64,000 nt of DNA from an uncultured Alphaproteobacteria bacterium (GTDB lineage Bacteria > Pseudomonadota > Alphaproteobacteria > Rs-D84): NCBI GenBank assembly GCA_944389345.1, contig CALXMA010000003.1:1-64000 (forward strand), given 5' to 3'. This document shows positions 45,646-55,129 of the stretch, piece after piece. The stretch's first letter is position 1, and every line of letters begins with the position of its first letter. The notes beneath the pieces were generated by a model. That model was not told the origin of the DNA, searched no databases, and was given only the letters and a program-made list of their open reading frames with translations. The position numbers and the translations under genes were made by a program.

Positions 45646-46113
45646 ATGAAAAACATCAAAAAAATAATACCGTACAAATTACGGACATTAATACCCGCAT
45701 TGGGCTTGGCCGGTCTGGCGACGGCATCATTAACCAGTTGCGAAAAAGAACCGGAAACGCGCGATGTAGAATTGTTTTTTCATACCGGTGATTATTCCAC
45801 CGTTCTTTACCAAGACAGATACGGAAACCGCGAACCCAGCCTGATGGCAAAAACGTACGCGAACGATCCGACGGTTGGCACTATATACCTGGTTCCAATT
45901 GGAACATGGAGCACCTATGTGGCCAGCACGATTACCAACATGCGCAAGGTTTTACTGGAACCACTGTTCGATTATTCGCCGAAATTCAAGGGCAAAGGCG
46001 ATTTCGATTTCTATCCTGGGGCGCCATCTGAAATCCCCGAAGACAGTTTATGGATTGTCAGCAAGGGATTTACCATCAACAAATATCGCCCATCAACCGA
46101 TTATCAACGTTAA
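45646..46113 (+). CDS. Lipoprotein of unknown function
   Basis: 155 residues with an excellent ribosome site (AAAGGAGG). The signal peptide ends in a lipobox (TASLTSC, Cys at about 29) followed by EKEPETRD. The mature part is compact and strand-rich (VELFFHTGDYSTVLYQDRYG, GTIYLVPIGTWSTYVAST, FDFYPGAPSEIPEDSLWIV). The Cys followed by EKEPE looks like lipoproteins of Bacteroidetes, but composition matches its neighbours, so transfer is only a possibility. Own terminator at 46115-46140. Confidence 0.8.
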   Translation: MKNIKKIIPYKLRTLIPALGLAGLATASLTSCEKEPETRDVELFFHTGDYSTVLYQDRYGNREPSLMAKTYANDPTVGTIYLVPIGTWSTYVASTITNMRKVLLEPLFDYSPKFKGKGDFDFYPGAPSEIPEDSLWIVSKGFTINKYRPSTDYQR

Positions 46114-46114
46114 C

Positions 46115-46145
46115 AAAATCCGGCATTAATGCCGGATTTTTTTAT
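46115..46145 (+). terminator. Terminator of the lipoprotein gene
   Basis: AAAATCCGGCAT (46115-46126) and ATGCCGGATTTT (46129-46140) are perfect complements, followed by more T. Confidence 0.85.
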
Positions 46146-46264
46146 TCGCACCACCCATTCCGTTCACTTTTTAACAATTGACAATCCCGGCAAAAAAATG
46201 CAAACATTCAAATACAGATATGCATAAAAATACGGGCGGGAAATTCACACATAACGGAATTAAA

Positions 46265-47440
46265 ATGAAAAAAATATTTTTCACAATGTTATGTTTATTT
46301 ATTGTTAATACGGGCGCCATGGCGGTTGAAACGTGCAGCCAGGATCAAGATGGCAACTGTTCCATAGGTTGTGAACCGGACGGTCTTGGTGGGTGCGAAG
46401 TATGTTCCCCCGGGTCGTATAAATCCGCGGTAAATAAATTACCATGTACAAAATGCGTATTTCCAACCGGCGCCACGCAAAAACAGGACGATGTATCTGG
46501 TCTGACCACCGCCTGTTCATGGCAGGCCGAATGTGACGCGGACGAATATTGGCAGACGTCCACGGGTGGCATCAGTACGTTTGGCTGTACCCCATGTGGC
46601 GAACATTATACATCAAAACGGACCCAAGGATTCGGACTAAGCGGACGTGGCACCACCGCCACCGGGGCCAGCAGTTATTCCAAGGACGCTGTTTGTGATG
46701 GCATTGTTTACACAATAACACTGGAAAAAAATTTAACAAACTTTCTTGAAACACCCAAATATGCATACGTAAAATACGGAACGGGTTTTTCTGCCAATGA
46801 AAACGGCCCGTTCAAATACACCGGCGTCGAACCGGGCGTAACCCCAAGCATGAAATGGTTTCAAGATTTCTTAGGCTATTACACAGCGAAAACGGGCGGG
46901 TCCATACGTTTCAATTCCGAAGGTGGCACAACCGGCACGGCAACAAACCCAACAACATTCAGAGAACACACAACATTATATGGCCGCTGGAATGAAGAAG
47001 CCGTAAAATTCACCGTGAATTATTACAGCGATTCTGGGATGCAAACCTTGTTCGCATCCAGCACGTGCGAAATGGGCGGATCATGCCTGGCCCGAACCGA
47101 TGGTCCATCACAATCGGGCAAGGTATTTGCCGGTTGGCAATGTGGCGCGGGCTGTTCTGGTCCCGTTGAACCGGGCACCCAGATTCCCGAACCAACCGAA
47201 GAATACTATCTGACCAACGAACCCGTAAAATTATACGCACGCTTTGAAAGTTGCCCCGCCGGATACTATTGTGCCAGCGGTGTACAAAACAAATGCCCGG
47301 CTGGTATGACCACATCTGGTGGCGCGTCCAGCATAGAAGACTGTCATATGGTACGTGGTTCCAGTGGCACAAAATTTTGCAACGGAACCGGTGCTTGCTT
47401 TACCCTGCCCGGGACGGGAACGATACCATACAATCCATAG
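46265..47440 (+). CDS. Secreted Cys-rich protein with InlB/Listeria-Bacteroides-like repeat
   Basis: 391 residues from the ATG at 46265, which opens a signal peptide (MKKIFFTMLCLFIVNTGAMA). The N-terminal third has EGF/TNFR-like Cys motifs (CSIGCEPDGLGGCEVCSPGS, CTKCVFPTGATQ, CTPCGEHYTS). The middle has strand repeats of the InlB B-repeat type (TLYGRWNEEAVKFTVNYYSD, then FAGWQCGAG, YARFESC). A final EGF-like block is CPAGYYCASGVQNKCPAGMT. It lacks the CYIP...ANCYY ending and the leader RNA of the other Cys-rich family. Probably a surface or released protein binding host or peer structures. Confidence 0.8.
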   Translation: MKKIFFTMLCLFIVNTGAMAVETCSQDQDGNCSIGCEPDGLGGCEVCSPGSYKSAVNKLPCTKCVFPTGATQKQDDVSGLTTACSWQAECDADEYWQTSTGGISTFGCTPCGEHYTSKRTQGFGLSGRGTTATGASSYSKDAVCDGIVYTITLEKNLTNFLETPKYAYVKYGTGFSANENGPFKYTGVEPGVTPSMKWFQDFLGYYTAKTGGSIRFNSEGGTTGTATNPTTFREHTTLYGRWNEEAVKFTVNYYSDSGMQTLFASSTCEMGGSCLARTDGPSQSGKVFAGWQCGAGCSGPVEPGTQIPEPTEEYYLTNEPVKLYARFESCPAGYYCASGVQNKCPAGMTTSGGASSIEDCHMVRGSSGTKFCNGTGACFTLPGTGTIPYNP

Positions 47441-47444
47441 TGTT

Positions 47445-47963
47445 TTATAAAACTATTTTGGAAATTGCATCGCGCACGGAACAAATTTCGTCATCACTAA
47501 ATTTTCCCAACACCCAATCTGCGGGGTCGATTTTCAGGTCAAAATCACGTGGATGTCCAATACCAATTCTGATTCTGCGGTATTCGTTTCCAACATTGGC
47601 GTCAATTGATCGGATACCATTGTGCCCCGCACTGCCCCCGCCAATTTTTTCGCGCAACGCCCCCGTCTTCAAATCCATATCGTCATGAATCACGACCAGA
47701 TTTTCCAACGGAATCTTGTAAAAATTCATCAGTTCGCGCACGGCGACACCACTGTTATTCATAAAAGTCTGGGGCATGGCGAATATTGTCCGCACACCAT
47801 CATGCACCCCAGAATATACCAGCGCATTATGTTCTTTGCGCCATGTGGCATCATCTGGCACCAATGACCGCACCGCCATAAAGCCAACATTATGTCTGGT
47901 ACGTTCATACTGGGCCCCGGGGTTTCCCAATCCGACCACCAAAAACGGTTTATTTTCTTGCAT
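47445..47963 (-). CDS. pth: Peptidyl-tRNA hydrolase
   Basis: 172 residues. The enzyme releases peptides from dropped-off peptidyl-tRNA. Conserved blocks: FLVVGLGNPGAQYERTRHNV with the catalytic His, MPQTFMNNSGVAVRELMNFY, VIHDDMDLKTGALREKIGG with the Asp, and SAGHNGIRSIDANVG. Slightly shorter than the E. coli protein at the C-terminus. It converges tightly with the Cys-rich gene (4-bp gap). Confidence 0.96.
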   Translation of the reverse strand: MQENKPFLVVGLGNPGAQYERTRHNVGFMAVRSLVPDDATWRKEHNALVYSGVHDGVRTIFAMPQTFMNNSGVAVRELMNFYKIPLENLVVIHDDMDLKTGALREKIGGGSAGHNGIRSIDANVGNEYRRIRIGIGHPRDFDLKIDPADWVLGKFSDDEICSVRDAISKIVL

Positions 47964-48008
47964 ATATATCTCTTTTTTTTATTATAATATCACACAAAGG
48001 AGAAAAAT

Positions 48009-48542
48009 ATGAAATTAAAATATCTGGGGATTTTAGGCGTTGCGACATTGGCATTTTCTGGGTCTGCAAACGCAGAATTATTGTTTGATTTATATGCTGG
48101 GGCAACCATCGGCGCGGGCGCGGCCACAGAATTTGCAGATGACGCAACCCACACAGATTCTGCCCAATCGTATGGCGCGGTACTGGGGCTGGATATACCA
48201 TTGGTTCGTTTTGAACTGGAATACGATTACCTGAATAACGACAGTGCAAAATTGCACATGGGAATGATAAACCTGTACGGTAAAATGCCGTCCACGGTCG
48301 TACACCCATACCTGGGGGTTGGTGTTGGTAATGTATTCGGTGGCGACGCACACGATCTGGATGTGGATTCCGCCGTCGCATACCAAGGTATGTTGGGTGT
48401 CACATTTGACGTCCCCGTATTGCCAATAAAAATCGACGCCGAAGGCCGGGCGATATACATTCCAAACCTGTACCAGGTTGCAGACATTAAACCAGATTTA
48501 TTGCAATACGAAGTTCGCCTGAAATTACGCTATGTATTTTAA
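48009..48542 (+). CDS. Small outer-membrane beta-barrel (OmpA-like barrel)
   Basis: 177 residues with AAAGGAG upstream and a signal peptide (MKLKYLGILGVATLAFSGSANA). Eight-strand style alternation: LLFDLYAGATIGAGAATEF, AVLGLDIPLVRFELEYDYL, VHPYLGVGVGNVFGG, AYQGMLGVTFDVPVL, and a final YEVRLKLRYVF ending in Phe. Fits the small OmpA/OmpW-like barrels. Function unknown. Confidence 0.8.
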   Translation: MKLKYLGILGVATLAFSGSANAELLFDLYAGATIGAGAATEFADDATHTDSAQSYGAVLGLDIPLVRFELEYDYLNNDSAKLHMGMINLYGKMPSTVVHPYLGVGVGNVFGGDAHDLDVDSAVAYQGMLGVTFDVPVLPIKIDAEGRAIYIPNLYQVADIKPDLLQYEVRLKLRYVF

Positions 48543-48548
48543 TTGATT

Positions 48549-48569
48549 ACCGGGTTACACCCCGGTTTT
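48549..48569 (+). terminator. Terminator after the small barrel gene
   Basis: ACCGGG (48549-48554) pairs with CCCGGT (48561-48566), followed by TTTTA. Weak T-run. Confidence 0.55.
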
Positions 48570-48595
48570 ATGGTCTGGGATTATGGGGATAAAAA

Positions 48596-51376
48596 ATGCT
48601 GACACTAATAGACGGTAATTCCATTCTTTTCCGCGCCTATTATGGCGTGCACAGTCGTCTGACACGTTCGGACGGCACCCCAACCGGGGCGGTTTACGGA
48701 TTTTTCAATATGATATTACCGATATTGGCGCGCGCCCAACCAAACGATTCGTTTGTCTGTGTATTTGACGCGTCCCGCATATCTTTCCGCCAAGACATAT
48801 ATCCCCAATACAAGGCCAATCGCCCAGAAACGCCGACCGACCTGATTACCCAATCGTACATGGTACGCGACGGCGTGGCATCTATGGGAATTCCAGTGTT
48901 ATGTATTCCCGGGGTCGAAGCGGATGATGTCATCGCCACATTGGCCACAGAAAACTGTAACGCCCCCGACGCAACACGCATCATCACCAGCGACAAGGAT
49001 TTGATGCAACTGGTATCCGATTGCGTATTTCTGTACGACGGGATGAAGGACCGTGAAATTCGCACCCCCCAGGTAATTGAAAAATTCGGTGTTCCCCCAG
49101 ACCATGTCATAGATGTACAAAGTTTGATGGGCGATTCGTCTGACAACGTTCCGGGCGTTCCGGGCATTGGTCCGAAAAAGGCGTCTGAATTAATATCAAA
49201 ATTTGGTTCTTTGGACGAATTATACAATCACTTGGATGATATTCCAAACGAACGTACACGCAACCTGTTGCGCGACAATCGTGAAATGGCGTATATTTCC
49301 AAACGTTTGGTCACATTGAAACGCGACGTCGATTTATCAGGTTTAACCATAACGCCATTTGTATTTAATACACCTGGGGCGCTGGATTTTGTTCGCACTA
49401 AATTGGAAAGTAATTCTTTGATTACAAAAATTGAAAAATTATTTCCATCCGAAAAATTCGATGCATCAACGTATACCGCGCCACCTGCATACGCCGGTTC
49501 GGTATGCGAAACAGAGGCGCCATCAAACACCCCATCTACCGTCGCACCCAAAGGATTAAAATTAACCTATGAAACAATTTCTGACCCATATGCACTGGAT
49601 AAATTCTTGTCCACGGTCCGGGACAAAATTGCACTGGACACAGAAACGACGGGGTTAAATTACCTGGACGCAAAACTGGTTGGAATATCACTGGCAACAG
49701 ATGATACCCACGGGGTGTATATTCCGATTCAACACCGCGCGCCTGGGGGCGATTTATTCACAGGCGACACATTGGCGCCAAACCAATTAACACTTGATAC
49801 GGTACGCGACCGCCTGTGGCCGATTTTGACCAACAAGAAAATTACCAAGGTTGGCCATAACCTGAAATACGATTTGCACATATTGGCGAATATGGGATGG
49901 AATATATCCGACATTGCACCAATTGATGACACCATGCTGATTTCATACGCATTGCATGGTACATTACACGGTCATGGGCTGGACGAATTGGCGCAAAAGT
50001 ACTTGGGGCATACAAATATTTCTTTTGCGTCATTATTTCCGCCCAAAACCCGCGACGCAGATATGCACTTTGATGCGCTGGACATATCCCAGGCCACACC
50101 ATACGCGGCCGAAGATGCGACAATATGCATGGCGTTGTACAACCTGATGCGCCCGCAACTGGATGCAAACGAAAAATTAAAAGATTTATATGAAACGTGC
50201 GATTTACCACTGATGCCTATTTTGGTAAAAATGGAACGCGCGGGGGTGCTGGTAAACAAAAACGGACTGCAACAATTATCCGCGGTCTTTCACAACCAAT
50301 TGACCAAACTGGAATCAGAAATTTGGCAATTGGCGGGACGCGAATTTAATATCGCCAGTCCAAAGCAACTGGGCACGATTTTATTTGACGAATTAAACCT
50401 GCCGGCGAATCGGAAACGTTCCACAGACGCAGAAACATTGAACGAATTAATTGACGCCCATCCAATTATTGAAAAAATACTAAATTGGCGTTCTATTGCA
50501 AAATTGGCGGGCACATACGCCGACGCCCTGCCCCGCCAGATTGCCCACGACGGGCGCATTCATACAACATACTTGCAAACCAGTACGAACACGGGACGCC
50601 TGTCCAGTCGTGATCCAAACTTGCAAAATATTCCAATAAAAACAGAACTGGGCGAAGAAATCAGAAAATGTTTTGTTGCCCCCACGGGTCGCGTATTAAT
50701 CTCGGCGGATTATTCCCAGATACAATTGCGCCTGTTGGCGGACGTTGCGAATGTTCATACATTCAAAGAAACATTTAACGCCGGCACAGACATTCACGAA
50801 CAAACCGCGCGCCAGATATTCGGCATTGCACAAAACGCGCCGGTACCGCGCGAACTGCGCCGTGCGGCCAAAACCGTAAATTTTTCTATTATTTATGGCA
50901 TATCGTCATTTGGTCTGTCGAACCAGTTGGGTATTTCCCGCGCGGACGCCCAACAAATCATAGATTCTTATATGGCGGGTTTGCCGGAAATTCGTGATTA
51001 TATTGAATACATCAAAGATTTTGCGACAAAAAATGCGTGCGTTTATACCCCATGGGGTCGTCGCATTGAATTGCCCGAGGTTAAAAATCCACGCATGCGT
51101 GCGTACGCCATGCGTGCCGCGGTTAACGCCCCAATCCAAGGATTCGAAGCAGACCTGATGCGTCGCGCAATGGTGAACCTGGACCGCGACATAATCCAAC
51201 CAAACGCGGACAAGATAAAAATGATTATGCAGGTACACGACGAAATCATTTTTGAATGCGATGCCGATGTGGCGGACGAATTCGCAAAAAAAATAGAAAG
51301 CGCCATGGAAAACGTCGCCCAGTTATCGGTACCATTGTCCGCGGATTATGTAATTGGGAAATATTGGGGCAAATAA
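48596..51376 (+). CDS. polA: DNA polymerase I
   Basis: 926 residues with all three domains. The 5'-3' exonuclease covers residues 1-290 (GNSILFRAYYG, SDKDLMQLVSD, GDSSDNVPGVPGIGPKKASE). The 3'-5' exonuclease is at about 330-520 with DTETTGLNYLDAKLVGISLA and HNLKYD, and its acidic residues are kept, so proofreading should work. The polymerase has motif A SADYSQIQLRLLAD, motif B RRAAKTVNFSIIYGISSFGL and motif C MQVHDEIIFE. It fills gaps and removes primers in replication and repair. Confidence 0.98.
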   Translation: MLTLIDGNSILFRAYYGVHSRLTRSDGTPTGAVYGFFNMILPILARAQPNDSFVCVFDASRISFRQDIYPQYKANRPETPTDLITQSYMVRDGVASMGIPVLCIPGVEADDVIATLATENCNAPDATRIITSDKDLMQLVSDCVFLYDGMKDREIRTPQVIEKFGVPPDHVIDVQSLMGDSSDNVPGVPGIGPKKASELISKFGSLDELYNHLDDIPNERTRNLLRDNREMAYISKRLVTLKRDVDLSGLTITPFVFNTPGALDFVRTKLESNSLITKIEKLFPSEKFDASTYTAPPAYAGSVCETEAPSNTPSTVAPKGLKLTYETISDPYALDKFLSTVRDKIALDTETTGLNYLDAKLVGISLATDDTHGVYIPIQHRAPGGDLFTGDTLAPNQLTLDTVRDRLWPILTNKKITKVGHNLKYDLHILANMGWNISDIAPIDDTMLISYALHGTLHGHGLDELAQKYLGHTNISFASLFPPKTRDADMHFDALDISQATPYAAEDATICMALYNLMRPQLDANEKLKDLYETCDLPLMPILVKMERAGVLVNKNGLQQLSAVFHNQLTKLESEIWQLAGREFNIASPKQLGTILFDELNLPANRKRSTDAETLNELIDAHPIIEKILNWRSIAKLAGTYADALPRQIAHDGRIHTTYLQTSTNTGRLSSRDPNLQNIPIKTELGEEIRKCFVAPTGRVLISADYSQIQLRLLADVANVHTFKETFNAGTDIHEQTARQIFGIAQNAPVPRELRRAAKTVNFSIIYGISSFGLSNQLGISRADAQQIIDSYMAGLPEIRDYIEYIKDFATKNACVYTPWGRRIELPEVKNPRMRAYAMRAAVNAPIQGFEADLMRRAMVNLDRDIIQPNADKIKMIMQVHDEIIFECDADVADEFAKKIESAMENVAQLSVPLSADYVIGKYWGK

Positions 51377-51400
51377 AAATCCCGCAAATGCGGGATTTTT
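51376..51400. terminator. Bidirectional terminator between polA and the DUF805 gene
   Basis: ATCCCGC (51379-51385) pairs with GCGGGAT (51390-51396), flanked by A-run and T-run. Confidence 0.85.
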
Positions 51401-51403
51401 TTA

Positions 51404-51895
51404 TTATTGTTTATTAAATTTGTGATACGGATTTCCTTCTACCTTGGTCGGCAATATGGAAAATACAAAGAATACAACCGACACAAAGAACGCCAATCCC
51501 GGCACCATTGCCAGCAACCATAACATCATCCACCACGCACTTAACCCGACATCATGCAACCGACGCACAGTTATTGAAATCCATGGTATAAACATCGCCA
51601 TACCGCCAAAGACAAACAACAGCGCCAAAATGGCCACACCGGGCATCAACATCACATCATGCCACCAAAACGGCCACATCGCATATTCGAATGTGCCGAC
51701 CACCATCACACATAACAGCCAAACAATAAAAATCAAAAAGGTCATTAAATACGACCACCAATATTCAGACCGCGACGATGTCCCCGCCCATTCGGTAAAC
51801 CCACGGCACCAAAACGCACCATAGGCCTTGAACATATTAGTGTATTTCACACTGTCTAAAATCTTTTTTTCTTTCTTTGCTGTTTTTGTTGGCAT
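51404..51895 (-). CDS. DUF805 family membrane protein
   Basis: 163 residues. The N-terminal cytoplasmic part contains the family hallmark FKAYGAFWCRGFTEWAGTSS followed by RSEYWWSYLMTFLI. Four transmembrane helices follow, and the second hallmark, ISITVRRLHDVGLSAWWMML, lies between them. DUF805 proteins (YhaH type) are small inner-membrane proteins with no proven function. Confidence 0.9.
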   Translation of the reverse strand: MPTKTAKKEKKILDSVKYTNMFKAYGAFWCRGFTEWAGTSSRSEYWWSYLMTFLIFIVWLLCVMVVGTFEYAMWPFWWHDVMLMPGVAILALLFVFGGMAMFIPWISITVRRLHDVGLSAWWMMLWLLAMVPGLAFFVSVVFFVFSILPTKVEGNPYHKFNKQ

Positions 51896-51940
51896 ATAAA
51901 AATCCTTTTAACTACCTGACAATTATACCACAAACAAATA

Positions 51941-51967
51941 AAAAATACACCCCGCAATCACGGGGTG
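51941..51967 (-). terminator. rpsU terminator
   Basis: CACCCCG (51948-51954) pairs with CGGGGTG (51961-51967); minus-strand reading continues into TATTTTTTATTTG. Confidence 0.8.
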
Positions 51968-51977
51968 CAATCTTAAC

Positions 51978-52184
51978 CTAGAATCCAAAGACCATACGTT
52001 GTTTTGACTGACGTTTTTTTTCATTACGCACGGCTTCTTCTTTCAAACGTTTGCGTTTAGTTGTGGGTTTTTCATAACGCTGACGTTCTTTCATTTCGCG
52101 GTACAAACCCTCTTTCTGGGATTTACGCTTTGCGACACGCAACGCCTGTTCGACGTTATTATCGCGAACCAGAACTTTCACCAT
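51978..52184 (-). CDS. rpsU: 30S ribosomal protein S21
   Basis: 68 residues starting [19 protein letters not shown], with the family's basic helical tail ([18 protein letters not shown]). S21 sits near the anti-Shine-Dalgarno region of 16S rRNA and helps initiation. The ATG at 52184 is 9 nt from GGGGG, better spaced than the upstream ATG at 52190. Confidence 0.95.
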   Translation of the reverse strand: MVKVLVRDNNVEQALRVAKRKSQKEGLYREMKERQRYEKPTTKRKRLKEEAVRNEKKRQSKQRMVFGF

Positions 52185-52219
52185 ATACATTCACCCCCTT
52201 TAACGCACTTCTTATTTTG

Positions 52220-52295
52220 TGGTGGAGCTGATCAGACTCGAACTGACGACCCCCTGCTTGCAAAGCAGGTGCTCTACCAACTGAGCTACAACCCC
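52220..52295 (-). tRNA. tRNA-Ala, anticodon TGC
   Basis: 76 nt with encoded CCA. Anticodon loop TTTGCAA in stem CTGCT/AGCAG. The acceptor stem contains the G3-U70 wobble pair that identifies alanine tRNAs, and discriminator A. Confidence 0.97.
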
Positions 52296-52384
52296 AAAAC
52301 TTTGCCTTTACACACTTTCTTGTTCTGAAAGCCCCCTAATTTTATACACTTTTACGCATATTGTCAAATTAAAAATGAAACCGC

Positions 52385-54310
52385 ATGAATTTAATCTTTC
52401 ACTGGACAGATTTTATCCCGCCCCTTATAATTGCCAACATGACTACGAAAATCAAAACAGGCATAAAAAATTTTATTCATGGTGATGAAAAAAACGCACG
52501 AATTAAATGGTCGTTGTACGGTCGTGTATGGCGTGAAATTGGCCGGCCACAGTTAAAATGGCTGATATTCGGCATATTAGCAACAATAATTGCCGCCGGC
52601 GCCGAAGCGTATACAATCACCCTGGTGCAACAGGTTGTGGACAAGGCCTTTATACAAAAAAGTATGACCCACATATACTTTTTCGGTCTGCAAGTCATCG
52701 CCGCATTCGGGGTCAAGGGTATATTTACATACGCAAAATCACTGTTGATGGCCAAGGCCGGCCTGGGCGCCAGCGCAAAATTACAACAGCGCATTTATAA
52801 CCACATGGTTAAAATGAGCATTTCAAAATTCTATGGCGACGGCATTGGTAAAAATCTGAACTATTTTAATGTCCAGGCCACCGCCGTACTGAACCTGGTG
52901 ACCAGCACGATTGTCAACACCATCCAACAATTTGCCACATTGGCGATGGCATTGGGATTAATGATATATTATGCCCCCCAGATGTGCGCAGTGCTGTTAT
53001 TCTTGGTACCCGCAATACTGATACCCATGACATTAATCATGCGTCGTCGTCGCAAACTGTCGCGCGAATCTTTTGGAATTGCGAACGAAGTATCGCAACA
53101 GTTGAATCAAACACTGCACGGCATAAAAACCATCCAGGCGTTTGGTACCGAAGAATTCGAAACCAAAAAATTCGCCCACGTATTAAATTCTTCTATTACC
53201 AATTCATACAAAGGAACCCAGGCATTTGCCCTGCAATCACCATTACTGGAATTAATGATATCGATTGGCCTGTGTATGGCACTGATTATCGGTGGTCATT
53301 TTATCGTCAGTGGCGCAATAACGACGGGTGATTTCACGGCATTCTTGTTGGCATTAACGGCGGCGTACAAACCCGCGCGCAGTATTACCAGTACCAGCAA
53401 CACAATGCAACATGGCTTGCTTGCGGCCGAGGTTTTATTTGATTTCTTGGACAGTCGCCCCGAAATCACCGATACCGCAAACGCACGCGAATTACAACCC
53501 GGCAATATGTCGGTTGAATTTGACAACGTTTCATTTGCATACAATCCGGGCGAATTAGTCTTGCGCGACATTAACCTGACGGTACCCGCCGGCCACGTTT
53601 GCGCACTGGTTGGTCCGTCTGGTGGTGGCAAAACCACGTTATTCAATTTAATAGAACGTTTTTACGACCCGACACACGGCCATGTAAAAATAAATAATAC
53701 AGACATAAAAAAATTCACACTGAAATCTTTGCGCCATAATATTGCAGAAGTATCCCAAGACGTATTTCTGTTCAACGGCACAATCGCCGACAACATACGA
53801 TACGGCACACCCGACGCCACGGATGAAATGGTGGAACACGTGGCAAAACTGGCAAATGCGCACGATTTTATTATGGAATTGCCACAAAAATATCAATCCC
53901 AGGTTGGCGAAGACGGCGCATTACTGTCTGGTGGCCAGAAACAGCGAATCGCCATTGCGCGCGCGATATTAAAAGATGCACCCATCTTGTTGCTGGACGA
54001 GGCGACATCCGCATTGGACACGCACAGTGAAAAATTAATTCAATCCGCCCTGCGCGATTTGATGCGTGGTCGCACCACTTTTGTTATCGCGCATCGCTTG
54101 TCAACAATACTGGATGCTGATATAATATGTGTTGTCAAAGACGGTCGTATCATAGAACGTGGAACCGATGCAGAATTGGTGAAATTGAACGGCGAATATA
54201 AAAAATTGCGCGACATTCAATTTCAATCGGACACAACATCGGTAAAACCATCACGAACCGCCAATAAAAAGACTGGTACCAAGAATGCAAAAAAACACAG
54301 TGGAAAATAA
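52385..54310 (+). CDS. msbA: MsbA-type lipid A/lipid exporter (ABC, fused permease and ATPase)
   Basis: 641 residues. Six transmembrane helices in the first 350 residues (WLIFGILATIIAAGAEAYTI opens TM1), with the coupling-helix region NEVSQQLNQTLHGIKTIQAF. The ATPase has Walker A GPSGGGKTT, Q-loop EVSQDVFLF, signature LSGGQKQRIAIARA, Walker B ILLLDEATSALD and H-loop AHRLSTI. It flips lipid A-core across the inner membrane. A start at 52439 is equally possible as neither has a clear ribosome site. The basic C-terminal tail (TANKKTGTKNAKKHSGK) overlaps the next gene by 26 nt. Confidence 0.9.
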   Translation: MNLIFHWTDFIPPLIIANMTTKIKTGIKNFIHGDEKNARIKWSLYGRVWREIGRPQLKWLIFGILATIIAAGAEAYTITLVQQVVDKAFIQKSMTHIYFFGLQVIAAFGVKGIFTYAKSLLMAKAGLGASAKLQQRIYNHMVKMSISKFYGDGIGKNLNYFNVQATAVLNLVTSTIVNTIQQFATLAMALGLMIYYAPQMCAVLLFLVPAILIPMTLIMRRRRKLSRESFGIANEVSQQLNQTLHGIKTIQAFGTEEFETKKFAHVLNSSITNSYKGTQAFALQSPLLELMISIGLCMALIIGGHFIVSGAITTGDFTAFLLALTAAYKPARSITSTSNTMQHGLLAAEVLFDFLDSRPEITDTANARELQPGNMSVEFDNVSFAYNPGELVLRDINLTVPAGHVCALVGPSGGGKTTLFNLIERFYDPTHGHVKINNTDIKKFTLKSLRHNIAEVSQDVFLFNGTIADNIRYGTPDATDEMVEHVAKLANAHDFIMELPQKYQSQVGEDGALLSGGQKQRIAIARAILKDAPILLLDEATSALDTHSEKLIQSALRDLMRGRTTFVIAHRLSTILDADIICVVKDGRIIERGTDAELVKLNGEYKKLRDIQFQSDTTSVKPSRTANKKTGTKNAKKHSGK

Positions 54311-55076
54311 TTTTGTTCAGACACCAAAACTGGTATGCGTAAAAACGCCACGTGGTCGCTATACATTGAACACGGTGAACGCAAACGGCGACATGCGCCG
54401 GGTGAAATCTGTTGGTTTTGGCGCCGAACCGTTCCAAATTGTGTCCCAATTCCCGGGTACGCCATTTGTCGCAATAAAACGCTATGTCGCGACAAAAACG
54501 GGAAACCAACCATGTTTGTATTTATTAAATACACAAACGGGAAAAATAGATGAACAAACGCGCAACGGCGTTGCGGGCGTTTCATATAATCCACAAACAC
54601 GCACGTTTTATTTTGAAAAAAATTTACAAATGTTCACCGCAAACGATGCTGGTGCGATGAATATATTACTGATGTGGTTGTTATTACAACGCCAAACAGA
54701 TTCCGCGATAATTCAGAAAATTATGGAATCCCCATCATCCGTATACGCGGTATGCGCCACAACGCATGGCACGCCAATGATGGTGGTACCACACAAACCA
54801 CGCACACGGATAAAGCATCGCCGGTTGCGTAAAAACCGCAAACTTCGCGCGCGCAATAAACGACGCATCACATTGAACCAGGTTCGAAAAAAACGTAAAC
54901 CCGTTCGCATGACGCGTCCGGCAATGCACGCAAAATTTGAAATTCCATATGCACTGAAATCCGCCAATCCGATTCGGTATGGCAAACCACGCATTAACGC
55001 AAATAATATGCCAAACATGGGAATCCCGGTGGATTACGCGCGCATAATAAATCACCAGTTGGCGCACACACGCTGA
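54285..55076 (+). CDS. Hypothetical protein sharing a domain with the next gene
   Basis: 263 residues, no signal peptide. Residues about 20-110 form a strand-rich block (RGRYTLNTVNANGDMRRVKS, YLLNTQTGKIDEQTRNGVAG, VSYNPQTRTFYFEKNLQMF) that parallels a block at about 205-310 in the 55130-56773 protein. A hydrophobic helix is near 121-133 (NILLMWLLLQRQ). The C-terminal 90 residues are extremely basic (RTRIKHRRLRKNRKLRARNK), suggesting nucleic-acid or acidic-surface binding. It starts inside the msbA 3' end, so it is co-translated with it. Confidence 0.75.
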   Translation: MQKNTVENNFVQTPKLVCVKTPRGRYTLNTVNANGDMRRVKSVGFGAEPFQIVSQFPGTPFVAIKRYVATKTGNQPCLYLLNTQTGKIDEQTRNGVAGVSYNPQTRTFYFEKNLQMFTANDAGAMNILLMWLLLQRQTDSAIIQKIMESPSSVYAVCATTHGTPMMVVPHKPRTRIKHRRLRKNRKLRARNKRRITLNQVRKKRKPVRMTRPAMHAKFEIPYALKSANPIRYGKPRINANNMPNMGIPVDYARIINHQLAHTR

Positions 55077-55129
55077 CAGAAAACACAATTTGGGAAAAAC
55101 AGAGAGGGAAAACACAAAGAGAATAATTT

